From Rivibacter sp049446155 (GTDB lineage: Bacteria; Pseudomonadota; Gammaproteobacteria; Burkholderiales; Burkholderiaceae_C), in contig NZ_JBMSEE010000002.1 in NCBI RefSeq assembly GCF_049446155.1, positions 1 to 64,000 on the forward strand: 64,000 nucleotides of DNA. The letters are read 5' to 3'. Shown here piece by piece: positions 7,908 to 15,656 of the stretch; the first letter of the stretch is position 1; each line of letters starts with the position of its first letter. The notes beneath the pieces are model-generated. The model was not told the origin of the DNA. It worked only from the letters and a program-made list of their open reading frames with translations, and did no database searches. Made by a program: the position numbers and the translations under genes.

Positions 7908-9020
7908 ATGTCGTTGCTGAACTTTCGCCTGACCACGCGCATCGCGGCAGGCTTCGCGGCGCTGATGCTGCTGACCGTGGTCGCCGGCGCCGTGAGCCTG
8001 TGGACGCTGTACCGGGTGCCGGGGCATGGCACCGCCTTCGCCGTCGTGGCCGCAGTCGTGGCGACGACGCTGCTGCTGGGCGGTTTCTTCGCGGTCTTGT
8101 TGCATCGCAGCGTCAAGGGGCCGGTCGAGGCCTTCGTCGGCGCGCTGACGCGCATCGCGGCGGGCGATCTCGCCACCAAGGTCAGCTCCCAGGGGCGCGA
8201 CGAGTTCGCCTGGCTCAACCACGAGCTCAACCAGATGCGCAAGAAGCTCGCCGCGACGATCGCCGAGGTACGCGCGTCGGCCGAGCAGGTCGAGGCCGCC
8301 GCCGGCGAGATCGCGGCCGGCAACAGCGACCTGAGCGTGCGCACCGAAGCCCAGGCGGCGCGGCTGCAGGAAACCGCCAGCTCGGTCGACCAGCTCACCG
8401 GCGCGGTGCGCAGCAACGCCGACGGCGCGCGCAACGCCAACGAGCTGGCCCAGGTGGCCAGCGGCGTGGCCGGCCGCGGTGCCCAGGCGATGGACCGCGT
8501 CGTCGAGACGATGCAGGCGATCGATGGCTCGTCGCGCAAGATCGCCGACATCATCGGCGTGATCGACGGCATCGCGTTCCAGACCAACATCCTCGCGCTC
8601 AACGCCGCGGTCGAGGCGGCGCGCGCCGGCGAACAGGGGCGCGGCTTCGCGGTCGTGGCCGGCGAGGTGCGCAGCCTCGCGCAGCGCTCGGCCAACGCGG
8701 CCAAGGAGATCAAGGCGCTGATCGGCGAATCGGTCGAGCAGGTCGCCGCCGGCTCGCGCCTGGTGGGCGACGCCGGCGGCACGATCGGCGAGCTGCGTGG
8801 CAGCGTCGCCGAGGTCGCGCGGCTGATCGAGTCGATCCGCCACGCCGGCGACGCGCAGCGCGAAGGCATCGAGCAGGTCAACGCCGCGGTGGTGCAGATC
8901 GACGGCATGACGCAGCAGAACGCCGCGCTGGTCGAGCAGGCGAGCGCGGCGGCGTCCTCGCTGCGCGAGCAGTCGCAGCGGCTGACGCAGGCCGTGGGCT
9001 TCTTCCGCCTGGCGGCTTGA
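7908..9020 (+). CDS. Methyl-accepting chemotaxis protein with almost no periplasmic domain
   Basis: This is a 370-residue chemoreceptor. Two hydrophobic helices (about 12-34 and 42-66) are separated by only about eight residues, so there is no periplasmic ligand domain. A HAMP linker follows (SVKGPVEAFVGALTRIAAGD), then the cytoplasmic coiled coil with the conserved hairpin tip EAARAGEQGRGFAVVAGEVR, which contacts CheA and CheW. There is no C-terminal CheR-tethering pentapeptide: the protein ends FFRLAA. The ATG is supported by GAGGAG nine bases upstream; an earlier alternative start adds an unconserved stretch. It may sense membrane or cytoplasmic state, or work in mixed arrays. The gene stands alone between eutR and the DUF6502 pair. 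Confidence 0.9.
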   Translation: MSLLNFRLTTRIAAGFAALMLLTVVAGAVSLWTLYRVPGHGTAFAVVAAVVATTLLLGGFFAVLLHRSVKGPVEAFVGALTRIAAGDLATKVSSQGRDEFAWLNHELNQMRKKLAATIAEVRASAEQVEAAAGEIAAGNSDLSVRTEAQAARLQETASSVDQLTGAVRSNADGARNANELAQVASGVAGRGAQAMDRVVETMQAIDGSSRKIADIIGVIDGIAFQTNILALNAAVEAARAGEQGRGFAVVAGEVRSLAQRSANAAKEIKALIGESVEQVAAGSRLVGDAGGTIGELRGSVAEVARLIESIRHAGDAQREGIEQVNAAVVQIDGMTQQNAALVEQASAAASSLREQSQRLTQAVGFFRLAA

Positions 9021-9042
9021 CGCGCGTTACGTTTCGTTTCCA

Positions 9043-9083
9043 CCCGGAGTTTAAATGTGCAAGATGCACATTTAAACTCCGGG
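9043..9083. promoter_or_regulatory. Perfect 18-bp inverted repeat abutting the DUF6502 start codon
   Basis: CCCGGAGTTTAAATGTGC (9043-9060) is perfectly repeated in inverse at 9066-9083 with a five-base spacer AAGAT. The ATG of the next gene begins one base later. The core TTTAAATGTGC is AT-rich for this genome. No T tract follows, so it is unlikely to be a simple intrinsic terminator. TTTAAA (9050-9055) and TAAACT (9073-9078) are 17 bp apart and could be -35 and -10 elements of a leaderless transcript. That reading is inference. A regulator-binding operator or an RNA hairpin masking the start are both possible. Confidence 0.6.
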
Positions 9084-9084
9084 C

Positions 9085-9993
9085 ATGCGTTCACCCCGAT
9101 CCGCTCCCGGGCTGTCCCTTCCCGCCACCGCGGCATCGGGTGAGGCCGACGCGCTCGAGCGCGCGATCAGCGATGTCCTGCAGCCGCTGGCCCGGCTGGC
9201 CGTCGCCAAGGGCATGCCGTTCGCGGTGGTCGAGGACTTGCTCAAGCGCGCCTTCGTGCGCGCCGCGCTGGAGGCTCATGCGCCGCTGGCGCCGCATCGT
9301 GCGGTCAGCCGCATTGCCACCGCGACGGGCCTGAACCGGCGCGAGGTCACGCGGCTCACCCAGACGGAGCCTGCGCCGCCGGCGCGCAGGCCCGTCGCCG
9401 CCGAACTGTTTGCCCGGTGGGCCAGCGACCCGCTCTACCGCGACGGTCGCGGCCGCCCGCGCAGTCTGCCGCGCCAGGGCGTGGCGCCGAGCTTCGAGTC
9501 GCTGGCCCAGTCGGTCACGCGCGACGTCCATCCGCGCAGCCTGCTCGACGAACTCCAGCGGCTCGGCCTGGCCGTCCACGATCCCGACAGCGACACCGTT
9601 GCGCTGGTGCGCGACGCCTTCGTGCCGCGCGGCGACGCGCAGCGCATGCTCGGCTTTCTGGGCGACAACGTCGGCGACCACCTCGGCGCCGCAGTCGCCA
9701 ACGTGCTGGGCGACGGACGCGCGCATTTCGAGCAGGCCATCTTTGCCGATGAGCTGTCCGAGGCTTCGCTGGCCGTGCTGCGAGAGCTGATCAGCGGCCA
9801 GTGGCGTGCGATCAGCTCGGCGCTGGTTCCGGCCATCGAGCAGCGCATCGAGCACGACCGCGCGGCGGGCTCGCCGAGCGACCGCCGGATGCGCATCGGC
9901 CTGTACACCTTCACCGATCGCATGGACGGCGCCAGCGCGCCGTCTGCATCGCTTTCATCCCCGGGCGCCGTGGGCGGGCCCAAGACGAACTGA
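9085..9993 (+). CDS. DUF6502 family protein, possible DNA-binding regulator
   Basis: This 302-residue soluble protein is of a family known only as DUF6502. The N-terminal half contains SDVLQPLARLAVAKGMPF followed by a segment with helix-turn-helix character, SRIATATGLNRREVTRLTQ (about 74-92). That suggests nucleic-acid binding, although the family has no established function that I know of. A conserved-looking middle part reads FARWASDPLYRDGRGRPRSL. There is no signal peptide or membrane segment. It lies 11 bp before a DUF5666 lipoprotein gene, and I remember these two families as frequent neighbours. It has no Shine-Dalgarno: the perfect palindrome 9043-9083 occupies that place. The C-terminus (after about 275) is low-complexity. 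Confidence 0.75.
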   Translation: MRSPRSAPGLSLPATAASGEADALERAISDVLQPLARLAVAKGMPFAVVEDLLKRAFVRAALEAHAPLAPHRAVSRIATATGLNRREVTRLTQTEPAPPARRPVAAELFARWASDPLYRDGRGRPRSLPRQGVAPSFESLAQSVTRDVHPRSLLDELQRLGLAVHDPDSDTVALVRDAFVPRGDAQRMLGFLGDNVGDHLGAAVANVLGDGRAHFEQAIFADELSEASLAVLRELISGQWRAISSALVPAIEQRIEHDRAAGSPSDRRMRIGLYTFTDRMDGASAPSASLSSPGAVGGPKTN

Positions 9994-10004
9994 GGAGCAC
10001 TGTC

Positions 10005-11282
10005 ATGCCTGACACCGACCGACACGAGCGCGCCCCGTCGATTCCGCCGCGCTGGCGCGCCCGCGCAGCCGCCTGGCTTGCCGCGGTTGCGGCTTGCGCG
10101 CTGGTCGCCTGCGGCGGCGGGGGCGGCAGTTCGGCCGGCGTGGGCACCGGCGGCACCGGCTCGTTCGCGATGGGGCCGATCACCGGCTTCGGCTCGGTGG
10201 TCGTCAACGGTGTCCACTACGACGACAGCCAGGCCAGCGTCCGCGACGACGAGGGCGACAGCGGCAGCCGGGACGACCTCGAGATCGGCATGGTGGTCGA
10301 GGTGCGCGGCAGCGTCAGTGACGACGGGCTGACGGGTCGGGCCACGAGCTTCGTGCGCGTGGCCGAGATCAAGGGCCCGGTCACCGTGGTCGACGCCGCG
10401 GGCCAGACCTTCAGCGTCTTCGGCCAGTCCATCCGCGTGACCGCAACGACCGTGTTCGCCGACATCGCCGGCGGCCTGGCCGGCCTGTCGCCAGGCAACG
10501 TGGTCGAGGTCTACGCGCTGCGCGATGCCGATGGGCAGCTGGCCGCCACGCGCATCGAGCGCAAGGCGCTGACGGTCGCGGCCTACGACGGCGACTTCCG
10601 CGTGCGTGGCCGGATCGAGGGCCTGAGCGGGACCGCGCCGACCCTTCGCTTCACGGTGGCGAGCGTGACGGTGACCACCGATGCGACGACGCTCGTCGAC
10701 GGCCCGCTCGCCAACGACGTCTTCGTCGGCGTGCGCCTGGCCAAGACGCCTGCCGGCGACGGCAGCTATGCGGCGCTGCGCGTGCAGGTCAAGGACCGTG
10801 CGTTCGACGACGACGTCGACGAGGCCGAACTCGAGGGCTATGTCAGCGGCTTCGTTGGCCTGGACCAGCCGTTCACGGTCGCGGGCTATCCGGTGCGGCT
10901 GGACGCCGCGGCGAGCTTCGAGGGCGGTCTGCCGGGCGACCTGGCGAATGGCGTTCGCGTCGAGGTCGAGGGCACGGTGGTCTCCGGCACGCTGATCGCT
11001 CGCAAGGTCGAGTTCGAGGACGAGAACGACGACAGCGGCGGCGACGACGGCAGCGAGGCACCCTTCGAGTTCGACGGCGTGGCCACCTGCGTGAACTGCG
11101 GCGCGACCGAGGGCAGCTTCAGCGTGCAGGGCGTGAGCCTGTACTACGACGCGACGACGCGCTTCGACAACGGAGTGACGCCGGCCAATCTCAACGGCCG
11201 CAATGTCGAGGTCAAGGCGGTGGCGCAAAGCGGCCCGGACGGCACGACCTTCCTCGCCACCCGCATCGAGCCCCACCTCTGA
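10005..11282 (+). CDS. DUF5666 domain lipoprotein
   Basis: This is a predicted exported lipoprotein of 425 residues. An unusually long charged N-terminus precedes a hydrophobic stretch and the lipobox LVAC (Cys36), followed by a glycine-rich linker. The rest is about five repeats of a beta-rich DUF5666 module of 60-70 residues, each with a pattern like GxVxxVxxxxFxVxGxxVxxxxxT and ending VEVxG or xxRIE. The fourth module carries an acidic insert (DENDDSGGDDGSE) and a lone CVNC pair. The function is unknown; the fold looks like small OB or beta-barrel units that could bind a surface ligand. Its start follows the DUF6502 stop by 11 bp with GAGGAG at the junction, so the two are co-transcribed. 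Confidence 0.8.
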   Translation: MPDTDRHERAPSIPPRWRARAAAWLAAVAACALVACGGGGGSSAGVGTGGTGSFAMGPITGFGSVVVNGVHYDDSQASVRDDEGDSGSRDDLEIGMVVEVRGSVSDDGLTGRATSFVRVAEIKGPVTVVDAAGQTFSVFGQSIRVTATTVFADIAGGLAGLSPGNVVEVYALRDADGQLAATRIERKALTVAAYDGDFRVRGRIEGLSGTAPTLRFTVASVTVTTDATTLVDGPLANDVFVGVRLAKTPAGDGSYAALRVQVKDRAFDDDVDEAELEGYVSGFVGLDQPFTVAGYPVRLDAAASFEGGLPGDLANGVRVEVEGTVVSGTLIARKVEFEDENDDSGGDDGSEAPFEFDGVATCVNCGATEGSFSVQGVSLYYDATTRFDNGVTPANLNGRNVEVKAVAQSGPDGTTFLATRIEPHL

Positions 11283-11310
11283 GGCTCGCGCGCAGGCGCC
11301 GCGCCGGGGC

Positions 11311-12162
11311 CTAGGCAGCCGCGGCGCGCATTTCCTGGCGCTGCTCGCCCAGCCCGGCGATGCCCAGCGTCACCACGTCGCCGGCGCGCAGGAACTGCGG
11401 CGCGGGCTTCATGCCCATGCCCACGCCTGGCGGCGTGCCGGTGGCGATCACGTCGCCGGGCAGCAGCGTCATGCAGCGGCTCACGTAGCTGACCAGCTCG
11501 GCCACGCCGAACACCATCGTGCCGGTGTGGCCGCGCTGGCGCGGCTGGCCGTTGACGTCCAGCCACAGCGACAGCGCCTGCGGGTCGGGCACCTCGTCAC
11601 GCGTCACGAGCCAGGGGCCGATCGGCCCGAAGCCGTCGAAGCCCTTGCCCTTGTCCCAGGTGCCGCCGCGCTCGAGCTGCCACTCGCGTTCGCTGAGGTC
11701 GTTGACGACGCAGTAGCCCGCCACGTACTCGAGTGCCTCGCGCTCGGACACGCGCTTCGCGGTGCGCCCGATCACGACGCCGAGCTCGACTTCCCAGTCG
11801 GTCTTCAGCGATCCGGGCGGCAGTTCGACCGGGTCGTTCGGGCCGCTGATGCAGGTGGTGGCCTTCATGAAGACGATCGGCTCGCTGGGCACCGCCATGC
11901 CGGCCTCGGCCGCGTGGTCGCGGTAGTTCAGGCCGATGCCGACGAACTTGCTGATGCCGGCGAAGGGCACGCCCAGTCGCGTGCCCGCGGGCACGCTCGG
12001 CAACTCGCGCGGCTTGAGCCGTGCCAGCGGCGCGAGCTCCGCCGGGCCCAGCGTTTGCCCGTGGATGTCGTCGATGACGCAGGAAAGGTCTCGCGCGACG
12101 CCGTCGGCGTCGATCAGCCCGGGCCGTTCGCGCCCGGGGGCGCCGTGGCGTATCAGCTTCAT
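11311..12162 (-). CDS. Fumarylacetoacetate hydrolase family protein
   Basis: A 283-residue enzyme of the FAH superfamily, which cleaves C-C bonds of beta-diketo or 2-oxo acids with Mg or Mn. The pattern GIGLNYRDHAAE, then DWEVELGVVIGRTAKRVS and YCVVNDLSEREWQ, supplies the metal-binding Glu, Glu and Asp. LLPGDVIATGTPPGVGMG is the family C-terminal signature. Among relatives, the 2,4-diketo-3-deoxy-L-fuconate hydrolase or ureidoglycolate-lyase-like subgroup is closest by eye, but the substrate cannot be decided. It is monocistronic, divergent from the cyclopropane synthase gene 91 bp away. The end is convergent with the DUF5666 gene, 28 bp apart. Confidence 0.88.
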   Translation of the reverse strand: MKLIRHGAPGRERPGLIDADGVARDLSCVIDDIHGQTLGPAELAPLARLKPRELPSVPAGTRLGVPFAGISKFVGIGLNYRDHAAEAGMAVPSEPIVFMKATTCISGPNDPVELPPGSLKTDWEVELGVVIGRTAKRVSEREALEYVAGYCVVNDLSEREWQLERGGTWDKGKGFDGFGPIGPWLVTRDEVPDPQALSLWLDVNGQPRQRGHTGTMVFGVAELVSYVSRCMTLLPGDVIATGTPPGVGMGMKPAPQFLRAGDVVTLGIAGLGEQRQEMRAAAA

Positions 12163-12253
12163 AGAGACTCCCAAAGATGCGGGCCCACCAGGGATGCACG
12201 GATTCGCTAGAGTTGGCCGCGCAGCATAGCCAGGGTCGGTTGACCTAGGGAGC

Positions 12254-13606
12254 ATGAACCACATGACTTCGCTGGAACCCGGATCTTCTGCCGCGCGGCC
12301 GCTGCCGGCCGCGCCGGTGAGCGAGCGCTGGCACGCGGCGATCGCGCAGCGTGTCGAAGCCCTGCCGGTGCGCACCGCGATCGTGCTGCCGGGCGGGCAG
12401 CAGTTGGGCGCCGACCATGCCGAGGTGACGCTGCGGCTGACCGACCATCGCCAGCTCGCCCTGCTGGCGGCCGGCCAGATGGGTCGCCTGGCCGAGGAGT
12501 ACGTCGAGGGCCGCATGGGCATCGACGGTCCGCTGCGCGCGCTGATGGAGCTGTCCGCGGCGCTGATCCCCGAAGACCCGACGCAGCCCTCGCGGCTTTC
12601 GGCCGTGGCGCGCTGGTGGGCCGACCTGGTGATGTCGCGCTGGTCGCTGCGCCACCACACGCGCGAGAAGGACCGCGCGCAGATCCAGTTCCACTACGAC
12701 GTCTCCGATGACTTCTACGCGTTGTGGCTCGACCCGAAGCGCGTCTACTCCTGCGCCTATTTCCCGAGCGACGACGCGACGCTTGCGCAGGCCCAGGAGG
12801 CCAAGCTCGACCTGATCTGCCGCAAGCTGATGCTCAAGGCCGGCGAGCGCTTCCTCGACATCGGCGCCGGCTGGGGCGGCCTGCTGCTGTGGGCCGCGCA
12901 GCACTACGGCGTGCGTGCGCACGGCGTCACGCTGTCGCAGCATCAGCATGCGCACGTCAACCGCCTGATCGACGAGCTCGGCCTGCGCGCTCGGGTGCGC
13001 ATGGAGCTGCTCGACTACCGCGACATCCCCGAGCGAGGCAGCGATCACGACGGCAGCGCGCTGGGCGGCCCCTACGACAAGATCGCCTCGATCGGCATGT
13101 TCGAGCACGTGGGGCGCGTGAACCTGGTGCCCTATTTCGAGAAGATCCGCCGCCTGCTCGCGCCCGGCGGCATGATCCTCAACCACGGCATCACCAAGGG
13201 CGGTCGCCCCGAAGGCCACTTCGGCGGCGGCATCGGCGACTTCATGGACCGCTACATCTTCCCCGGCGGCGAACTGGTGCATGCGGCCCACGTCGCGGCC
13301 TACATCGCCGACGCCGGGCTCGAGCTGGTCGATACCGAGAACCTGCGCCCGCACTATGCGAAGACGCTGTGGGCCTGGAGCGACGGCCTCGAGGCCCAGC
13401 TGACCGAGGCGCGGCGCATCGTCGACGAGAAGATCGTGCGCGCCTACCGGCTCTACCTGGCGGGCTGCGCCATGGCCTTCGAGCGCGGCTGGATGAGCCT
13501 GCACCAGTTCGTCGCGACGCGGCCGGACGGCGTGGTCGGCCCGGGCGCCGGCCTGCGCGGCGCACAATCGGTCTATCCCTTCCGGCGCGACCACATCCAT
13601 CGGTGA
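12254..13606 (+). CDS. cfa: Cyclopropane-fatty-acyl-phospholipid synthase
   Basis: This enzyme transfers a methylene group from S-adenosylmethionine to double bonds of membrane phospholipid acyl chains. The 450-residue protein has the lipid-binding N-terminal domain and the SAM fold LDIGAGWGGL (201-210). All residues I expect from E. coli Cfa are present: Cys167 (YSCAYF), Glu284 (MFEHVG), His311 (NHGI) and Tyr368 (PHYAKTL). The outermost ATG is given. A second ATG at 12263 (Met4) has a better spacing to AGGGAG (12247-12252) and may be the true start. It stands alone, upstream of DUF1840. A second, altered paralogue is encoded at 20965-22209. Confidence 0.93.
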   Translation: MNHMTSLEPGSSAARPLPAAPVSERWHAAIAQRVEALPVRTAIVLPGGQQLGADHAEVTLRLTDHRQLALLAAGQMGRLAEEYVEGRMGIDGPLRALMELSAALIPEDPTQPSRLSAVARWWADLVMSRWSLRHHTREKDRAQIQFHYDVSDDFYALWLDPKRVYSCAYFPSDDATLAQAQEAKLDLICRKLMLKAGERFLDIGAGWGGLLLWAAQHYGVRAHGVTLSQHQHAHVNRLIDELGLRARVRMELLDYRDIPERGSDHDGSALGGPYDKIASIGMFEHVGRVNLVPYFEKIRRLLAPGGMILNHGITKGGRPEGHFGGGIGDFMDRYIFPGGELVHAAHVAAYIADAGLELVDTENLRPHYAKTLWAWSDGLEAQLTEARRIVDEKIVRAYRLYLAGCAMAFERGWMSLHQFVATRPDGVVGPGAGLRGAQSVYPFRRDHIHR

Positions 13607-13643
13607 GCGCGCACCCGCACGCCCCTCGCACGAGCGCACACCG

Positions 13644-13967
13644 ATGCTTTACAAGTTCAAGTCGAAAGCCGCCAGCGACCTCATCATGACCGGCGCGCAC
13701 GGCGACGCCGTGCTGCGCGGCATGGGCCGCGAGCCCGCGCCCAAGGGCATCGTCCAGCCCGAGCAGATGCCCGCCGCACTCGCCGCGCTCGAAGCCGCGG
13801 TCGAGGCCGACGAGGCCGAGCGCAAGCGCCAGGACGAGGAGGCCGATGCCGAGGGCCGGCCGCGGCCCTCGCGCGAGGGCGTGTCGTTCAAGCAGCGCGC
13901 CTGGCCGATGATCGAGATGCTCAGACGCGCGCACGCGGCGGGCAAGGACATCGTCTGGGGCGTTTGA
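13644..13967 (+). CDS. DUF1840 domain-containing protein
   Basis: A 107-residue soluble protein of the small DUF1840 family, common in betaproteobacteria and of unknown function. It opens with MLYKFKSKAASDLIMTG and contains a long charged helix (EADEAERKRQDEEADAEG) before the conserved end FKQRAWPMIEMLRRAHAAGKD. There are no Cys residues, signal peptide or membrane segment. It follows cfa by 37 bp on the same strand and may share its transcript. The triplicated repeat begins just after its stop. Confidence 0.85.
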   Translation: MLYKFKSKAASDLIMTGAHGDAVLRGMGREPAPKGIVQPEQMPAALAALEAAVEADEAERKRQDEEADAEGRPRPSREGVSFKQRAWPMIEMLRRAHAAGKDIVWGV

Positions 13968-13972
13968 TGTCG

Positions 13973-14190
13973 GCCCCCACGCTCGCTTCGCTCGCTGCCC
14001 CCCGAGGGGGCTGGCCGGGCTTGGGGCGGCCCAGCGCCCGGCCGGCCCCCACGCTCGCTGCGCTTGCTGCCTTCGGAGGGGGCTGGCGGACCTTGGGGCG
14101 GCCCGGCGCCCGGCCTCCTGCCCCCACGCTCGCCTCGCTCGCTGCCCCCCGAGGGGGCTGGCCGGGCTTGGGGCGGCCCGGCGCCCGGCC
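13973..14190. repeat. Three tandem copies of a 72-75-bp GC-rich repeat
   Basis: Three near-identical units start at 13973, 14045 and 14120, each opening GCCCCCACGCTCGC and containing a TTGGGGCGGCCCGGCGCCCGG end. Copies one and three also hold the dyad GCCCCC-CGA-GGGGGC. The periods (72 and 75) are multiples of three, so one frame stays open and would encode a repeated peptide APTLASLAAPRGGWPGLGRP. I regard this as non-coding. The same opening segment recurs at 15551-15590 and, inverted, at 56661-56699. Confidence 0.85.
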
Positions 14191-14217
14191 GTCGACCATC
14201 TGAATCGAGGAGACCCC

Positions 14218-14844
14218 ATGAAGCTCACCAGCAAGAGCTGGCCCGACGGCGCTCGCATCCCCGCGCGCTTCGCCGCCGGCAAGCCGGATCCGCAATCCAC
14301 CGTCACCTTCTCCGACAACGTCTCGCCCCACCTCGCCTGGAGCGACGTGCCGGCCGGCACCAAGAGCTTCGCGCTGATCTGCCACGACCCCGACGTGCCC
14401 AGCCGCGGCGACGACGTCAACCAGCCGGGCCGCGAGGTGCCGGCCGACCTGCCGCGCGTCGACTTCTTCCACTGGGTGATGGTCGACCTGCCGTCGTCGC
14501 TCGCCGAGATCGCCGAGGGCGAGTTCAGCCGCGGCTTCACCGCGCGCGGCAAGCCCGGCCCGGCCACGCTGCACGGCGCGCGCCACGGCCTGAACGATTA
14601 CACCGGCTGGTTCGCCGGCGACGCGCATATGGGCGGGCAGTACCACGGCTGGGACGGCCCGTTCCCGCCGTTCAACGACGCACGGCTGCACCATTACGTC
14701 TTCACGCTCTACGCGCTCGACGTGGCGCGCCTGCCGGTCGAGGGGAGCTTCACCGGCGCGCAGGTGCGCGAGGCGCTGCGCGGCCACGTGCTGGCCGAGG
14801 CCTCGTTCAGCGGGACCTACACGCTGAACAGCCGGCTCGCATGA
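14218..14844 (+). CDS. YbhB/YbcL-family (PEBP/Raf kinase inhibitor-like) protein
   Basis: This 208-residue phosphatidylethanolamine-binding-protein-like protein has the family landmarks: SPHLAWSDVPAGTKSFALICHDPDVPS (ligand-pocket Asp and Pro), FFHWVMVDLP, NDYTGWFAGD, and GPFPPFND followed by HHYVFTLYALD. Bacterial members are cytoplasmic in the absence of a signal, as here; their role is unclear. The ATG is preceded by GAGGAGA. The next gene, a histidine phosphatase, overlaps by four bases, so the two are translated together. An insertion relative to short YbhB proteins covers GDDVNQPGREVPADLPRVD. Confidence 0.9.
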   Translation: MKLTSKSWPDGARIPARFAAGKPDPQSTVTFSDNVSPHLAWSDVPAGTKSFALICHDPDVPSRGDDVNQPGREVPADLPRVDFFHWVMVDLPSSLAEIAEGEFSRGFTARGKPGPATLHGARHGLNDYTGWFAGDAHMGGQYHGWDGPFPPFNDARLHHYVFTLYALDVARLPVEGSFTGAQVREALRGHVLAEASFSGTYTLNSRLA

Positions 14845-15545
14845 CGATGGCGTCGATGGGAGAAGCGACGCGGGTCTTCGCGATCCGCCACGGCGAGACC
14901 GACTGGAACGTCGACACGCGCATCCAGGGCCAGCTCGACATCGGCCTCAACGACACCGGCCGCTGGCAGGCGCGCCGCATGGCGCGCGCGCTCGGCGGCG
15001 AGAGCTTCGACGCGATCTACGCCAGCGACCTCGAGCGCGCCTTCCACACCGCGCTCGCCTTGTCGGGCGAGACCGGGGTCGAGGTGCAGCCCGAGATCGG
15101 CCTGCGCGAGCGCCACTTCGGCGTCTTCCAGGGCCTGACCTGGGCCGAGATCGAGGAGCGCCATCCCGAGGAAAGCCGGCGCTGGCGCAGCCGCGACACC
15201 GGCTTCGGCCCCGACGGCGGCGAGACGCTGCAAGGCTTCTACGACCGCGTGGTCGGCGCGGCCGAGCGGCTGGCCGCGCGCCATCCGGGCCAGACCATCG
15301 CCCTGGTCGCGCACGGCGGCGTGATGGACTGCCTGTACCGCGCGGCCGCGCGCGTCGCGCTGAACGCGCCGCGCACCTGGCAGCTCGGCAACGCCAGCAT
15401 CAACCGATTGCTGTTCACCGACGCCGGCTTCACGCTGGTGGGCTGGAGCGACACCTCGCACCTCGACGGCGCCGAGCACGACGAGGTGTCGGATGGCGGG
15501 CAGGGCGTCGTGATTCCGGGCGACCGGGTCGGTCACGCCGCGTGA
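14841..15545 (+). CDS. Histidine phosphatase (phosphoglycerate mutase-like) family protein
   Basis: This 234-residue phosphatase has the phosphohistidine motif RHGE (AIRHGETDWN, His17), GLNDTGRWQARRMA, SDLERAFHTA, LRERHFGVFQGLTWAEI, and the second catalytic His in LVAHGGVMD. These are features of GpmB/CobC-like cofactor-independent members, which dephosphorylate small phosphometabolites. The substrate cannot be assigned. The start ATG overlaps the PEBP gene stop (ATGA); in-frame ATGs at 14847 and 14856 are alternatives. It ends before a hairpin repeat that separates it from the convergent MFS gene. Confidence 0.9.
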   Translation: MTMASMGEATRVFAIRHGETDWNVDTRIQGQLDIGLNDTGRWQARRMARALGGESFDAIYASDLERAFHTALALSGETGVEVQPEIGLRERHFGVFQGLTWAEIEERHPEESRRWRSRDTGFGPDGGETLQGFYDRVVGAAERLAARHPGQTIALVAHGGVMDCLYRAAARVALNAPRTWQLGNASINRLLFTDAGFTLVGWSDTSHLDGAEHDEVSDGGQGVVIPGDRVGHAA

Positions 15546-15550
15546 AAGCA

Positions 15551-15590
15551 GCCCCCACGCTCGCTTTCGCTCGCTGCCCCCCGAGGGGGC
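15551..15590. repeat. Dispersed hairpin repeat at convergent gene ends
   Basis: A copy of the GCCCCCACGCTCGC repeat with the dyad GCCCCC-CGA-GGGGGC (15576-15590) lies between the stops of two convergent genes (15545 and 15657). Related copies are at 13973-14190 and 56661-56699. A terminator role is inferred from position. The rest of the 111-base gap shows nothing else. Confidence 0.7.
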
Positions 15591-15656
15591 CCTTGCCGCG
15601 GACTGGCAGAGCCGGATACGCGCAAGCTCTCGGCCCCCCGGCGTAGCACGCGTCGC

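Noticed and set aside
9043..9083. Inverted repeat as the intrinsic terminator of the chemoreceptor gene
   Set aside because: No T tract follows on either strand, and the repeat runs directly into a start codon. A regulatory role was preferred, although termination is not excluded.
13973..14190. Possible CRISPR-like array
   Set aside because: Units are long, adjacent and GC-rich without unique spacers, and no cas genes are present.
13964..14203. 79-codon frame across the tandem repeats
   Set aside because: It starts with TTG, consists only of the repeat unit read three times, and has no ribosome site. Better explained as non-coding repeats with periods divisible by three.
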